DNA from: Pseudomonas viridiflava | Lineage (GTDB): Bacteria; Pseudomonadota; Gammaproteobacteria; Pseudomonadales; Pseudomonadaceae | Direction: 5' to 3' | Assembly (NCBI RefSeq): GCF_900583165.1 | Contig: NZ_UTKY01000053.1 | Location: 124,001 to 188,000, forward strand | DNA: 64,000 nucleotides | Shown here: one piece after another, positions 10,242-19,229 of the stretch | How the letters are laid out: every line of letters begins with the position of its first letter | Numbering within the stretch: the first letter of the stretch is position 1 | Position numbers and translations under genes: made by a program | The notes under the pieces: generated by a model | What the model saw: the letters and a program-made list of their open reading frames with translations, nothing else | Databases searched by the model: none | Told to the model about the DNA's origin: nothing

Positions 10242-11798
10242 TCAGGTGATCGGCGCCGGGTTAAACAACGTAATGTCGTTATGCAGCTTGTGATGCTCCG
10301 CCCACGTCTGCTTCTTGCCGCTGGCCACATCCAGATAGAAGTGGAACAACTCCCACCCCAACTCCTCAATGCTCGCACGCCCAGTTGCGATGCGTCCCGC
10401 GTCGATATCGATAAGGTCGGGCCACCGCTGCGCCAACTCCGTTCGCGTCGACACCTTCACCACCGGCGCCATCGCCAGCCCGTAAGGCGTGCCACGCCCG
10501 GTGGTGAACACATGCAGGTTCATCCCGGCCGCCAGTTGCAGTGTGCCGCACACAAAGTCACTGGCCGGCGTGGCGCAAAAGATCAGGCCTTTGCCCTTGA
10601 AGCGCTCGCCAGGGCCAAGCACGCCATTGATCGCGCTGCTGCCGGACTTGACGATAGAGCCCAACGACTTCTCGACAATATTCGACAAGCCGCCCTTCTT
10701 GTTGCCCGGCGTGGTGTTGGCGCTGCGATCGGCCTCGCCCTTGGCCAGGTAGCGGTCGTACCAGTCCATTTCCCGGACCAACTCCTGAGCCACTTCCTTG
10801 CTCTCGGCGCGCGAGGTCAGCAGGTAAATCGCATCGCGTACTTCCGTGACTTCGGAAAACATCACCGTCGCCCCGGCACGCAATAGCAAGTCCGAGGCAT
10901 AACCCAGCGCCGGGTTGGCGGTGATCCCGGAAAACGCATCGCTACCGCCGCACTGCATGCCCAGGATCAACTCCGAGGCCGGCACGGTTTCGCGGCGGCG
11001 CTGATCGAGTTTCTTCAAGCGCGTCTCGGCCAGCGCCATGATCTGCTCGATCATTTCGGTAAAGCCGTGGCTGGAGTCCTGCAGCCGATACAACCACGGC
11101 TCACTCAGGTCGACCGAGCTGTCGTTGTCGTGCATGACCTGCCCGGCCTGCAATTTCTCGCAGCCCAGGCTAATCACCAAGGCTTCGCCCCCCAGGTTCG
11201 GGTTGCGCGCCAAGTTGCGCACGGTGCGGATCGGAATGTAGGCATCCGTCGCCGTGATCGCCACGCCACAGCCGTAGCTGTGGGTGAGTGCCACCACGTC
11301 ATCGACGTGGGGGTACTTGGGCAGCAACTCGTCCTTGATGCGCTTGACCGCATGGTCCAGCACGCCCGTGACGCATTGCACGGTGGTGGTAATGCCAAGA
11401 ATATTGCGCGTGCCCACGGTGCCGTCGGCATTGCGGTAACCCTCGAAGGTAAAACCCTCCAAAGGCGCCTGGGTTTCAGGCACCTCGGTAGACAACGGCA
11501 AGCTGTCCAACGGCGGCGCGGTGGGCATGCGCAGTTGATCTTCCTGCACCCAACTGCCGCGCGGAATCGGCGCCAGGGCGTAACCGATGGTCTGGCCATA
11601 GCGAATAATCTGACCGCCCTCGGGGATATCTTCCAGGGTTACTTTGTGGCTCTGAGGGATGAAATCCACGGTCACCAGGCCGTCCGGGAACTCGGTCCCG
11701 GCCGGTACGCCCTGGTCATTGACCACGATCACCACGTTGTCGCGCTCGTGCAAACGAATCGAGCGCGGCGAGTCGGCATGTTCAATCAACTGCATCAC
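10242..11798 (-). CDS. garD: Galactarate dehydratase
   Basis: 518-residue enzyme of the UxaA/GarD family, predicted to dehydrate meso-galactarate to 5-dehydro-4-deoxy-D-glucarate. The N-terminal SAF domain ([16 protein letters not shown]) and the long C-terminal dehydratase domain are intact, including [45 protein letters not shown] and [11 protein letters not shown]. Length fits GarD (E. coli 523) better than bipartite altronate dehydratase. Neighbouring KdgD, semialdehyde dehydrogenase and hexarate permease complete a non-phosphorylating route to 2-oxoglutarate. Nine bases after the permease gene, so same operon. Confidence 0.9.
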   Translation of the reverse strand: MMQLIEHADSPRSIRLHERDNVVIVVNDQGVPAGTEFPDGLVTVDFIPQSHKVTLEDIPEGGQIIRYGQTIGYALAPIPRGSWVQEDQLRMPTAPPLDSLPLSTEVPETQAPLEGFTFEGYRNADGTVGTRNILGITTTVQCVTGVLDHAVKRIKDELLPKYPHVDDVVALTHSYGCGVAITATDAYIPIRTVRNLARNPNLGGEALVISLGCEKLQAGQVMHDNDSSVDLSEPWLYRLQDSSHGFTEMIEQIMALAETRLKKLDQRRRETVPASELILGMQCGGSDAFSGITANPALGYASDLLLRAGATVMFSEVTEVRDAIYLLTSRAESKEVAQELVREMDWYDRYLAKGEADRSANTTPGNKKGGLSNIVEKSLGSIVKSGSSAINGVLGPGERFKGKGLIFCATPASDFVCGTLQLAAGMNLHVFTTGRGTPYGLAMAPVVKVSTRTELAQRWPDLIDIDAGRIATGRASIEELGWELFHFYLDVASGKKQTWAEHHKLHNDITLFNPAPIT

Positions 11799-11806
11799 AC
11801 GGCCCC

Positions 11807-13171
11807 TCAGGAATGCGCTTCGGTTAGGTTGGTCAACTCAGGGCCCTTGGCTGGCGGCTCTTTGAGGACTACACGCTTGATCGGGCCAACGATGACCAGG
11901 TAGCTGAACACCGCCACCAGCGCGTTGGCGCCGACGAACACCAGGGCCCACTTGAACGAACCAGTGGTGCTGATGATGTAACCGATCACGATTGGCGTGG
12001 TAATCGACGCCAGGTTACCGAAGGTGTTGAACAAGCCGCCACTGAGGCCGGCGATTTGTTTCGGCGAAGTGTCGGACACCACCGCCCAACCCAGTGCGCC
12101 AACGCCTTTACCGAAGAAGGCCAGGGCCATGAAGCCGACCACCATCCATTCCACGTCCACGTAGTTGCAGGCGATGATGCTGCTGGATACCAGCAAGCCA
12201 GCAATGATTGGTGCCTTGCGGGCGAAGGTCAGGGAATGGCCTTTGCGCAGCAGGTAATCGGAAATCACTCCGCCCAATACCCCCCCGATAAACCCGCAGA
12301 TCGCCGGTAGCGAGGCAATGAAACCGGCCTTGAGGATGGTCATGCCACGGTCTTGTACCAGGTACACCGGGAACCAGGTCAGGAAGAAGTAGGTGATGCC
12401 GTTGATGCAGTACTGGCCCAGGTACACGCCAAGCATCATGCGGTTGGTCAGCAACTGTCGGATGTAATCCCACTTAGGACCGTCGGTTTTTTTACCCTTG
12501 GCTTTGTCCTGATCCATATCGACCATCGCGCCGTTGGCCGCGATGTGGTTGAACTCGGCTTCGTTGATCATCGGATGTTGGCGCGGGCTGTAGATTACTT
12601 TCAGCCAGATCAGCGAGAAGACGATGCCGATCACACCCATCACGATAAACACGTGCTGCCAGCCGAAGCTGTAGACGATCCAGCCCATCAGCGGCGCGAA
12701 CAACACCGTCGCGAAGTATTGCGCCGAGTTGAAGATCGCCGAAGCGGTGCCGCGTTCAGCGGTAGGAAACCATGCCGCCACAATGCGGGCATTTCCGGGA
12801 AACGAAGGCGCTTCGGCCAAGCCCACCAAAAAGCGCAGCATAAACAGCGCAACCACCGCGGTAGAAACCCCGAACTCACCGACATAGCCTTGCAGCACGG
12901 TGAACAGGGACCAGGTAAAGATGCTCAGGGCATAGACTTTTTTCGAGCCGAATCGGTCCAGCAGCCAGCCGCCGGGAATTTGCCCGGCCACGTAGGCCCA
13001 ACCAAATGCAGAGAAGATATAACCGAGGGTGACCGCGTCGATGCCGAGGTCTTTTTGCAGGCTGGAGCCCGCGATGGCGATGGTGGCCCGGTCGGCGTAG
13101 TTGATGGTGGTCACCAAAAAAAGCATGAGCAATATCAAATAGCGGACGTGGGTCGGCTTGGTCGCTTGCAT
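11807..13171 (-). CDS. gudP: MFS hexarate (glucarate/galactarate) permease
   Basis: 454-residue transporter of the anion:cation symporter branch of the MFS with twelve membrane segments. The N-terminal helix [15 protein letters not shown], the loop [14 protein letters not shown] and [20 protein letters not shown] match the GudP/GarP group that imports D-glucarate or galactarate. A hydrophilic central loop ([16 protein letters not shown]) separates the halves. GGGAG lies eight bases before the ATG. The garD gene directly downstream supports galactarate as a substrate; glucarate is also possible. Confidence 0.88.
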   Translation of the reverse strand: MQATKPTHVRYLILLMLFLVTTINYADRATIAIAGSSLQKDLGIDAVTLGYIFSAFGWAYVAGQIPGGWLLDRFGSKKVYALSIFTWSLFTVLQGYVGEFGVSTAVVALFMLRFLVGLAEAPSFPGNARIVAAWFPTAERGTASAIFNSAQYFATVLFAPLMGWIVYSFGWQHVFIVMGVIGIVFSLIWLKVIYSPRQHPMINEAEFNHIAANGAMVDMDQDKAKGKKTDGPKWDYIRQLLTNRMMLGVYLGQYCINGITYFFLTWFPVYLVQDRGMTILKAGFIASLPAICGFIGGVLGGVISDYLLRKGHSLTFARKAPIIAGLLVSSSIIACNYVDVEWMVVGFMALAFFGKGVGALGWAVVSDTSPKQIAGLSGGLFNTFGNLASITTPIVIGYIISTTGSFKWALVFVGANALVAVFSYLVIVGPIKRVVLKEPPAKGPELTNLTEAHS

Positions 13172-13227
13172 GTAGAAGTACTCCCACTAATTATTTTTTT
13201 TGCGGGTAATGGTTTTCTGTTTTTAGT

Positions 13228-13256
13228 GTGGGGGCCAGCAGGCATCCGGCCCCCAC
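13228..13256. repeat. Inverted repeat in the gap before gudP
   Basis: Perfect 9-bp arms GTGGGGGCC / GGCCCCCAC with an 11-base loop, in the 98-base gap between the dehydrogenase stop and gudP start. There is no T-run on the transcribed strand, so it is more likely an mRNA processing or stability element than a terminator. Confidence 0.5.
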
Positions 13257-13269
13257 AGGGTATTGCGTG

Positions 13270-14715
13270 TTACGAACCGATGTAGCTGGTTTTCACCACG
13301 GTGTAGAACTCTTGCGCATAGCGACCTTGCTCACGCGAGCCATAGGATGAGCCCTTACGGCCACCGAATGGAACGTGGTAGTCCACGCCGGCAGTCGGCA
13401 AGTTGACCATCACCATCCCGGCCTGGGAGTGGCGCTTGAAGTGGTTGGCGTACTTGAGCGATGTGGTGGCAATGCCCGCCGACAAACCGAACTCGGTGTC
13501 GTTGGCCATGGCCAGCGCCGCCTCGTAGTCCGCCACGCGCACAACGTTGGCGACCGGGCCGAAAATCTCTTCACGGCTGATACGCATGGCGGCTTCGCTG
13601 TCGGCGAACAGCGTCGGCGCCAGGTAGTAACCTTCGGTGTCGCAGGTGACCAGGCCGCCACCGCTGACCAGTCGCGCACCTTCGCTTTGGCCGATGTCGA
13701 TGTACTTTAAGTCCTGGTCCAACTGAGCCTGGGAAACCACCGGGCCGATATCGGTGCCGCTTTTCAACGCGTGGCCAACCTTGATCGACTTCATGCGCTC
13801 AGCCATGGCCGCAACGAACTGGTCGTGAATACCGGCGGTGACAATAAGACGGCTGGACGCGGTGCAACGCTGGCCGGTGGAATAGAACGCGCTTTGTACC
13901 GACAGCTCGACAGCCTGCTTGAGGTCGGCATCGTCGAGGATGATCTGCGGGTTCTTGCCGCCCATTTCCAACTGCACTTTGGCTTGGCGCGACACGCAAC
14001 TGACAGCGATCTGACGGCCCACACCGACCGAACCGGTGAAGCTGATGCCGTCGACTTTCGGGCTGTTGACCAGTACATCGCCAACCACACGGCCGCTGCC
14101 CATCACCAGGTTGAACACACCGGCCGGGAAGCCCGCGCGGGAGATGATCTCGGCCAGGGCCCAGGCGCAACCCGGTACCAGTTCGGCAGGCTTGATTACC
14201 ACGCAGTTGCCGTAGGCCAGGGCCGGGGCGATTTTCCACGCGGGGATGGCAATCGGGAAGTTCCACGGCGTAATCAGACCGACCACGCCGAGGGCTTCGC
14301 GGGTCACTTCGACATTGACGCCCGGGCGCACCGACGGCACGTAGTCGCCGGACAAACGTAGGCACTCACCGGCGAAGAACTTAAAGATATTGCCGGCACG
14401 GGTCACTTCACCAATGGCTTCGGGCAGGGTCTTGCCCTCTTCCCGGGCCAACAGGGTGCCGAGCTCTTCGCGGCGGGCGAGGATTTCGCTGCCGACTTTA
14501 TCCAGGGAGTCATGGCGTGCCTGAATGCCGGACGTGGACCAGGCCGGGAACGCGGCGCGAGCAGCGTCGATGGCGGCGTTGACCTGGGCGACGTCTGCCT
14601 TGGCGTATTCGCCAATGACATCAGACAACTCCGACGGGTTGAGGTTGACGCAGTAGTCGGCACCGGCGACCCACTGGCCATTGATGTAGTTTTCATAACG
14701 CTGGGCTTGGGACAC
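13270..14715 (-). CDS. 2-oxoglutarate semialdehyde dehydrogenase
   Basis: 481-residue NAD(P)-dependent aldehyde dehydrogenase. The active-site Cys284 in GQRCTASS, general-base Glu250 in LEMGGKNP and the oxyanion Asn152 in TPWNFP are all present, as is the cofactor-fold motif FTGSVGVG. In this cluster it should oxidise 2,5-dioxopentanoate made by KdgD to 2-oxoglutarate. The family has many substrates, so the call rests on context and on resemblance to KGSA dehydrogenases rather than on a diagnostic residue. Follows kdgD after a hairpin. Confidence 0.88.
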   Translation of the reverse strand: MSQAQRYENYINGQWVAGADYCVNLNPSELSDVIGEYAKADVAQVNAAIDAARAAFPAWSTSGIQARHDSLDKVGSEILARREELGTLLAREEGKTLPEAIGEVTRAGNIFKFFAGECLRLSGDYVPSVRPGVNVEVTREALGVVGLITPWNFPIAIPAWKIAPALAYGNCVVIKPAELVPGCAWALAEIISRAGFPAGVFNLVMGSGRVVGDVLVNSPKVDGISFTGSVGVGRQIAVSCVSRQAKVQLEMGGKNPQIILDDADLKQAVELSVQSAFYSTGQRCTASSRLIVTAGIHDQFVAAMAERMKSIKVGHALKSGTDIGPVVSQAQLDQDLKYIDIGQSEGARLVSGGGLVTCDTEGYYLAPTLFADSEAAMRISREEIFGPVANVVRVADYEAALAMANDTEFGLSAGIATTSLKYANHFKRHSQAGMVMVNLPTAGVDYHVPFGGRKGSSYGSREQGRYAQEFYTVVKTSYIGS

Positions 14716-14730
14716 GAATTCTCTCCTGAC

Positions 14731-14760
14731 GCAAAAGGCCGCTGATTGCTCAGCGGCCTT
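14731..14760 (-). terminator. Hairpin between kdgD and the dehydrogenase gene
   Basis: 11-bp stem AAGGCCGCTGA / TCAGCGGCCTT with a four-base loop, ending in four T on the minus strand, directly after the kdgD stop. Probably a partial terminator that makes kdgD more abundant than the downstream genes. Confidence 0.65.
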
Positions 14761-14769
14761 GTAGATAAA

Positions 14770-15681
14770 TTATTGCGGGCCTTGCTTGTCGATCAGCGCG
14801 GCCAGGGCTTCGTATTCTTCCGGCAGCAGGTCGGTCAGCGGCGTGCGCACCGGGCCTGCGTCGTAGCCGGCGATTTTTGCACCCGCCTTGACGATGCTCA
14901 CGGCGTAGCCGGATTTGCGGTTACGGATGTCCAGATAGGGCAGGAAGAAGTCGTCAATGATTTTGCCGACGGTGGCGTGATCTTCGCGGGCAATGGCGTG
15001 GTAGAAATCCATCGCGGTTTTCGGGATGAAGTTAAACACCGCCGAGGAGTACACCGGCACGCCCAGGGCCTTGTAGGCCGCGGCGTAAACTTCTGCGGTC
15101 GGCAAGCCGCCGAGATAGCTGAAACGATCACCAAGGCGACGGCGGATCGAAACCATCAGCTCAATATCACCCAGGCCGTCTTTATAGCCGATCAGGTTCG
15201 GGCAACGCTCGGCCAGGCGTTCCAGCAGCGGCGCAGTCAGGCGGCAAACGTTGCGGTTGTACACCACTACGCCAATTTTTACCGACTTGCACACGGCTTC
15301 AACGTGGGCGGCAACGCCGTCCTGGCTGGCTTCGGTCAGGTAGTGCGGCAGCAGCAACAGGCCCTTGGCACCCAGGCGCTCGGCTTCTTGAGCGTACTCG
15401 ATGGCCTGGCGGGTCGAACCGCCTACACCCGCCAGGATCGGCACACTGGTGGCGCAAGTATCAACAGCGGTCTTCACGACTTGGGAATATTCGCTGGCAG
15501 CGAGGGAGAAAAACTCACCGGTGCCGCCGGCAGCGAACAAGGCAGTGGCGCCGTAGGGGGCCAGCCATTCCAGACGCTTGATGTAGCCCGCCTGGTGGAA
15601 GTCACCCTGGGCATTGAAGTCGGTCACCGGGAAAGACAGCAGACCGTGGGAAAGGATGGACTTCAGTTCTTGTGGATTCAT
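14770..15681 (-). CDS. kdgD: 5-dehydro-4-deoxyglucarate dehydratase
   Basis: 303-residue TIM-barrel enzyme of the DHDPS/NAL superfamily that dehydrates and decarboxylates 5-dehydro-4-deoxy-D-glucarate to 2,5-dioxopentanoate. The Schiff-base Lys167 lies in IGYKDG, the helper Tyr141 in VVYNRN, and the substrate-carboxylate loop is [11 protein letters not shown] (50-60). I chose ATG 15681 ([13 protein letters not shown]): the open frame goes on to 15756, but those codons run through the operator and promoter. 303 residues is the usual KdgD length. First gene of the galactarate operon. Confidence 0.93.
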   Translation of the reverse strand: MNPQELKSILSHGLLSFPVTDFNAQGDFHQAGYIKRLEWLAPYGATALFAAGGTGEFFSLAASEYSQVVKTAVDTCATSVPILAGVGGSTRQAIEYAQEAERLGAKGLLLLPHYLTEASQDGVAAHVEAVCKSVKIGVVVYNRNVCRLTAPLLERLAERCPNLIGYKDGLGDIELMVSIRRRLGDRFSYLGGLPTAEVYAAAYKALGVPVYSSAVFNFIPKTAMDFYHAIAREDHATVGKIIDDFFLPYLDIRNRKSGYAVSIVKAGAKIAGYDAGPVRTPLTDLLPEEYEALAALIDKQGPQ

Positions 15682-16035
15682 TTTTCGAACACCCTGGGTA
15701 AAGACTTTCTGACGAAAGATTATTGTTGGTTGTTGATGTCGTACGTCATCGTACAACTATAAATAAAATCGTCAACAGCAATTTTCCGTGAAGACCTTTC
15801 CGAGTGGTCGCAAGCCTATTGATAAGTTGTTTCAGTGAGAGGTCCTTGAGCCCTCCCTGCCATTTGAATTTGGGGAGGGAGTGTCCTCATCAAGCGGGGT
15901 AAAACCGTCTGTCGAGACTGTGACTTTTCACAGGTACCTATACCGGGGGAAACATGGATTACTTTCAGAGCCGATGGTTGGCTTGCGCTGCGCAAGCCGG
16001 CAACACATTGGCCATTTCAATAAGGAGACTCAATC
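15682..16035. promoter_or_regulatory. Intergenic control region of kdgD
   Basis: 354 bases without a gene, between kdgD and a divergent small gene. It contains a candidate kdgD promoter and operator (listed separately), a CCCTCCC/GGGAGGG inverted repeat near 15853-15880, and a 9-bp-arm palindrome GGCTTGCGC-T-GCGCAAGCC at 15981-15999 about 37 bases before the small gene. The last two have no assigned role. Confidence 0.5.
15738..15775 (-). promoter_or_regulatory. kdgD promoter with GntR-type operator
   Basis: On the minus strand TTGACG (15775-15770), a 16-base spacer and TACGAT (15753-15748) form a plausible sigma-70 promoter. A dyad at 15738-15757, with GTCGTACG and CGTACAAC arms around TCAT, covers the -10 and start site. 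This is the size and position expected for repression by a FadR-type regulator. The half-site GTTGTACGAT recurs upstream of the regulator gene at 17138-17147. Confidence 0.6.
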
Positions 16036-16335
16036 ATGGCACTTGCAGCCCCTACCACGGCCTCGCCCTCCATCAGCGTCGCTACTGGGAAAACGCTTGA
16101 TTACACCATTCCCAGCTCCGTCAAAATCACCCGGGAGCACGTAGTCAAATCCTTCGTCCATGTTGATGGGCGCAAGGTCTATGACAATGAGGAAATGACG
16201 GCCCAATCGACAAACTCGATCCCAAGTACGGTTTTTGCGCCGTTCATAGGCCAAAAAGCTCAGATAAGCTATAGCGTGGCAGACGAATCCGGCCGTCAGC
16301 TTTCAGACAAAACAGACGTCGAAATCAAGCCTTAG
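16036..16335 (+). CDS. Small hypothetical protein
   Basis: 99-residue protein I do not recognise. It has no signal peptide or membrane segment. The sequence alternates short hydrophobic and polar residues (LDYTIPSSVKITREHVV, KAQISYSVADESGRQLSDKTDVEI), suggesting a small all-beta fold similar to an Ig-like repeat. Good AAGGAG eight bases before the ATG supports it as a real gene. It converges on the GntR gene with only two bases between the stops and could be expressed independently of the galactarate genes. Confidence 0.7.
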   Translation: MALAAPTTASPSISVATGKTLDYTIPSSVKITREHVVKSFVHVDGRKVYDNEEMTAQSTNSIPSTVFAPFIGQKAQISYSVADESGRQLSDKTDVEIKP

Positions 16336-16337
16336 CC

Positions 16338-17087
16338 TCATGGCTGCCCGTGCTGCGCCTCTTCATGGGCATGGCGCAGTCGCTCCCGGCTGTTGGTCAG
16401 GTGCAAGCGCATGGCCGCACGCGCCGCATCCGAATCCTGGCGGGCAATGGCTTCGTAGATTTCTTCGTGTTCGCGGCTCAGGCGGCTCATGTAATGCTGT
16501 TGGTCATCATGGGCCAGGCGCGCCGAGTTCAAGCGGGTACGCGGGATAATACTGGTGCCCAGGTGGGTCATGATGTCAGTGAAATACCGGTTGCCGGTGG
16601 ACAAGGCAATTTCCAGGTGGAAGGCAAAGTCGGAAGCCACTGCATCGCCAGCATGGGCCGCGCTTTCATTCAGCGCATCAAGGGCAGCCCGCATGGCTGC
16701 GAGTTGCTCGGCACTGCGGCGCAGTGCGGCGAGGCCGGCGGACTCCACTTCCAGGCTGATACGCAGCTCCAGGATAGCCAACACATCACGCAGGGTGACG
16801 ACGGTGGCCGGGTCGATTCTAAAACCGCTGGGGCTCGGCGTATCCAACACGAAGGTGCCGATGCCATGACGGGTTTCGACCTGCCCTGCAGCCTGTAAAC
16901 GCGAGATCGCTTCACGCACCACCGTGCGGCTGACGCCATGGGCTTCCATGATGGCCGACTCGGTGGGTAGCTTGTCACCGCGCTTGAGCGCGCCGTCGCG
17001 GATCTGCTCGGACAACACCGTGACCAATTCCTGGGCAAGACTGCGGCGCTTGCGGGGAAGACGAGGGGCGGTGTTGGCGTTTTCCAT
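16338..17087 (-). CDS. FadR/GntR-family regulator of galactarate genes
   Basis: 249-residue transcription factor: N-terminal winged helix (GDKLPTESAIMEAHGVSRTVVREAISRLQAAGQVETRHGIGTFV, about residues 37-80) and an all-helical FCD effector domain with the metal-ligand pattern of the family (D in SDFAFHLEIA, later H residues in LSREHEEIY and LHLTNS). The FCD type, the linkage to garD/kdgD and a shared half-operator suggest that it represses the cluster until a hexarate or a pathway intermediate binds. The exact effector is unknown. Confidence 0.88.
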   Translation of the reverse strand: MENANTAPRLPRKRRSLAQELVTVLSEQIRDGALKRGDKLPTESAIMEAHGVSRTVVREAISRLQAAGQVETRHGIGTFVLDTPSPSGFRIDPATVVTLRDVLAILELRISLEVESAGLAALRRSAEQLAAMRAALDALNESAAHAGDAVASDFAFHLEIALSTGNRYFTDIMTHLGTSIIPRTRLNSARLAHDDQQHYMSRLSREHEEIYEAIARQDSDAARAAMRLHLTNSRERLRHAHEEAQHGQP

Positions 17088-17137
17088 GATGAATCAACTT
17101 TCTCGGTGAGCTTGAGCAGGCATCATAGCCCATGGCT

Positions 17138-17157
17138 GTTGTACGATCACCGTCCGG
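17138..17157. promoter_or_regulatory. Candidate operator upstream of the GntR gene
   Basis: GTTGTACGATCACCGTCCGG: the first ten bases are identical to one arm of the kdgD operator read from the other strand; the second arm is degenerate. It lies about 50 bases upstream of the regulator start, which would fit weak autoregulation. Confidence 0.5.
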
Positions 17158-17185
17158 ACGTGACTTTCATCCCTATCCTGCACGC

Positions 17186-17215
17186 AAAAAAATACCCCGA
17201 CGCAGGTCGAGGCAT
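17186..17215 (-). terminator. Intrinsic terminator after sspB
   Basis: Minus-strand stem ATGCCTCGAC / GTCGGGGTAT (two G-U pairs), loop CTGC, followed by seven T. Lies 31 bases beyond the sspB stop. Confidence 0.8.
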
Positions 17216-17245
17216 TCTCAAGGCTCACCCGAAGGCGAAAGCCGG

Positions 17246-17665
17246 TTACTTTACCACTTTAAGGCTCGGCCGGCCGCTAGGGCGCGGTGGCTCGGCATCG
17301 GGTGGTGGCAGGTCATCGCCGTCTTCGTTTTCGATCGCTTCGTCATCCTCGAAAGGCGACTCCAGATCGAACACCATGCCTTGGCCATTCTCCCGGGCGT
17401 AGATCCCGAGGATAGCGCCAATCGGCACGAACAGCGTGTGCGGCACACCGCCAAAACGCCCTTCGAAGCTCACCGCTTCGTTGTCCATGTGCAGGTGGCG
17501 CACGGCACTGGGCGATACGTTCAGCACAATCTGCCCGTCACTGGCAAAACCCTGCGGTACCTGAACCGCAGGAAATTCGGAATTGACCAGCATGTGCGGG
17601 GTGCAATCATTGTCCACAATCCACTCATAGAGCGCGCGGACCAGGTAAGGTCGACTGGAGTTCAT
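17246..17665 (-). CDS. sspB: ClpXP specificity-enhancing factor SspB
   Basis: 139-residue SspB, the adaptor that tethers ssrA-tagged proteins to ClpXP. The globular substrate-binding domain (SSRPYLVRALYEWIVDNDCTPHMLV ... VLNVSPSAVRHLHM ... FGGVPHTLFVPIGAILGIYARENGQGMVF) is followed by an acidic flexible linker (FEDDEAIENEDGDDLPP) and the short ClpX-binding tail at the C-terminus (GRPSLKVVK). Seventeen bases downstream of sspA, so same operon. Confidence 0.95.
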   Translation of the reverse strand: MNSSRPYLVRALYEWIVDNDCTPHMLVNSEFPAVQVPQGFASDGQIVLNVSPSAVRHLHMDNEAVSFEGRFGGVPHTLFVPIGAILGIYARENGQGMVFDLESPFEDDEAIENEDGDDLPPPDAEPPRPSGRPSLKVVK

Positions 17666-17682
17666 CAGCGGCTCCTTAAGCC

Positions 17683-18300
17683 TTAGCGCATATCGCGTTC
17701 GACACCAGACAGACTCGCCTGGAAAGCCTCACGCGCAAACTGGCGCTCCATGTAATCAAGCAGCGGCTTGGCCGGCCGCGGCAGTTCAATACCCAAAATA
17801 GGCAAACGCCAGAGTATCGGTAATAGGCAGCAATCCACCAAACTTTGTTCCTCGCTGAGGAAAAAAGGTTTATCGGCGAACAAAGGCGAAACGCCGGTCA
17901 GGCTCTCGCGCAATTCCTTACGCGCCTGTACACGGGCAGGTTCTTTTGTACGCGAATCCAGAATCACATCCACCAAGCCGCACCAGTCGCGCTGGATCCG
18001 ATGGATCAGCAAGCGGCTGTTGGCACGCGCCACCGGATACACCGGCAGCAAAGGCGGATGCGGGTAACGCTCATCCAGGTATTCCATCACCACGGTCGAC
18101 TCCCACAACGCCAGGTCACGATCGACCAGGGTGGGCAGGCTGCCGTAAGGGTTCACTTCGATCAGCTTTGGCGGCTGACGGCCCGCCTCCACACTGATGA
18201 TCTCGGCGCTGACACCCTTCTCTGCGAGCACGATACGTACTCGGTGGGAATAGTGGTCGGCGGGGTCGGAGTAACAGGCCAACCGATTGGTCACGCCCAT
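17683..18300 (-). CDS. sspA: Stringent starvation protein A
   Basis: 205-residue RNA-polymerase-associated protein with a glutathione-S-transferase fold: thioredoxin-like N-terminal half ([27 protein letters not shown]) and helical C-terminal half. The GST catalytic residue is lacking as in other SspA proteins. SspA remodels sigma-70 holoenzyme activity in stationary phase. GAGGAGG lies just before the ATG. Downstream of the petABC genes and a large stem-loop, as in other gammaproteobacteria. Confidence 0.95.
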   Translation of the reverse strand: MGVTNRLACYSDPADHYSHRVRIVLAEKGVSAEIISVEAGRQPPKLIEVNPYGSLPTLVDRDLALWESTVVMEYLDERYPHPPLLPVYPVARANSRLLIHRIQRDWCGLVDVILDSRTKEPARVQARKELRESLTGVSPLFADKPFFLSEEQSLVDCCLLPILWRLPILGIELPRPAKPLLDYMERQFAREAFQASLSGVERDMR

Positions 18301-18345
18301 GGCGGTCCTCCTCGCTTGTTGAAATTATCGAAAGCTCAAAAACGA

Positions 18346-18420
18346 GCGCGCCCAGAGAGCATCTCTGTAACCACCGGTTCAACCAGGTCGCTACGTATTC
18401 AGAGATGCCGCTGGGCGCGC
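18346..18420 (-). terminator. Long stem-loop between petC and sspA
   Basis: Two stacked perfect stems: outer GCGCGCCCAG / CTGGGCGCGC (10 bp) and inner GCATCTCTG / CAGAGATGC (9 bp), split by a 3/2-base internal loop, with a 32-base apical loop. On the minus strand the structure is followed by TCGTTTTT, so it can terminate petABC transcription; the size also allows an attenuator or small RNA role before sspA. Confidence 0.65.
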
Positions 18421-18449
18421 AAGATTAACAGCAATTGCTTACGGTTGGA

Positions 18450-19229
18450 TCAATGCACATCCTTCCAGTATTCGCGTTTGAGCAGATAGGCGAATACGAA
18501 GAAGAAAGCCAGGTACAACAACACATAGGTACCGATACGCTGGTGCTGCAGTTTGACCGGGTTGGCCGAGTAGGCCAGGAAGGTCACGAGATTTTTTACC
18601 TTCTCGTCGAACTGCTCGTCAGTCAGTGCACCGGGGGTCTCTATCGTCAGCTGGTCACAGGCTTCATGGGTCAAAGGCGTGCCGGTCAACGGGTCGTATT
18701 GCTTCTTGCCGTCTTCAACGACCTGAATCTGCTTGCATCCTACCACTTGCTTGCCTTGCAGGCCGACCAGAACGTTCGGCATGCCGACATTCGGGAACAC
18801 GCGGTTGTTCACGCCGTAAGGGCGTGCCGGGTCTTCATAGAAGGACTTCAGGTAGCCGTAAAGCCAATCGGTACCCCGCACGCGGGCTACCAGGGTCAGG
18901 TCGGGCGGGGCTGCGCCGAACCAGGTCTTGGCATCCGCAGGCTGCATGCCGATGTTCATGTGGTCGCCAATCTTGGCACCACTGAACACCGAGTGGCTGA
19001 GCATCAACTCGTGGGGGATACCCAGGTCATCGGCCACACGCTCATAACGCTGGAACTTGGCGCTGTGGCAGCCCATGCAGTAGTTAGTGAACGTGCGCAG
19101 CCCATCTTGCATGGCCGCCTTGTCGGAAACATCGATATCGACCTTTTCCAACGCTGGGCCACCGTGCTCGGCGGCGAAAGACAGTAGCGGCAGCGCCGCA
19201 AGCATCAATGCAACGAATAATTTTTTCAT
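18450..19229 (-). CDS. petC: Cytochrome c1 of the bc1 complex
   Basis: 259-residue cytochrome c1: signal peptide MKKLFVALMLAALPLLSFAA, heme c attachment CMGCH in FTNYCMGCHSAKFQRY, and a C-terminal anchor (IGTYVLLYLAFFFVFAYLL) ending in a positively charged tail. It takes electrons from the Rieske protein and passes them to soluble or membrane cytochrome c. The ATG at 19229 overlaps the petB stop by one base (TGATG). Last gene of petABC. Confidence 0.96.
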   Translation of the reverse strand: MKKLFVALMLAALPLLSFAAEHGGPALEKVDIDVSDKAAMQDGLRTFTNYCMGCHSAKFQRYERVADDLGIPHELMLSHSVFSGAKIGDHMNIGMQPADAKTWFGAAPPDLTLVARVRGTDWLYGYLKSFYEDPARPYGVNNRVFPNVGMPNVLVGLQGKQVVGCKQIQVVEDGKKQYDPLTGTPLTHEACDQLTIETPGALTDEQFDEKVKNLVTFLAYSANPVKLQHQRIGTYVLLYLAFFFVFAYLLKREYWKDVH

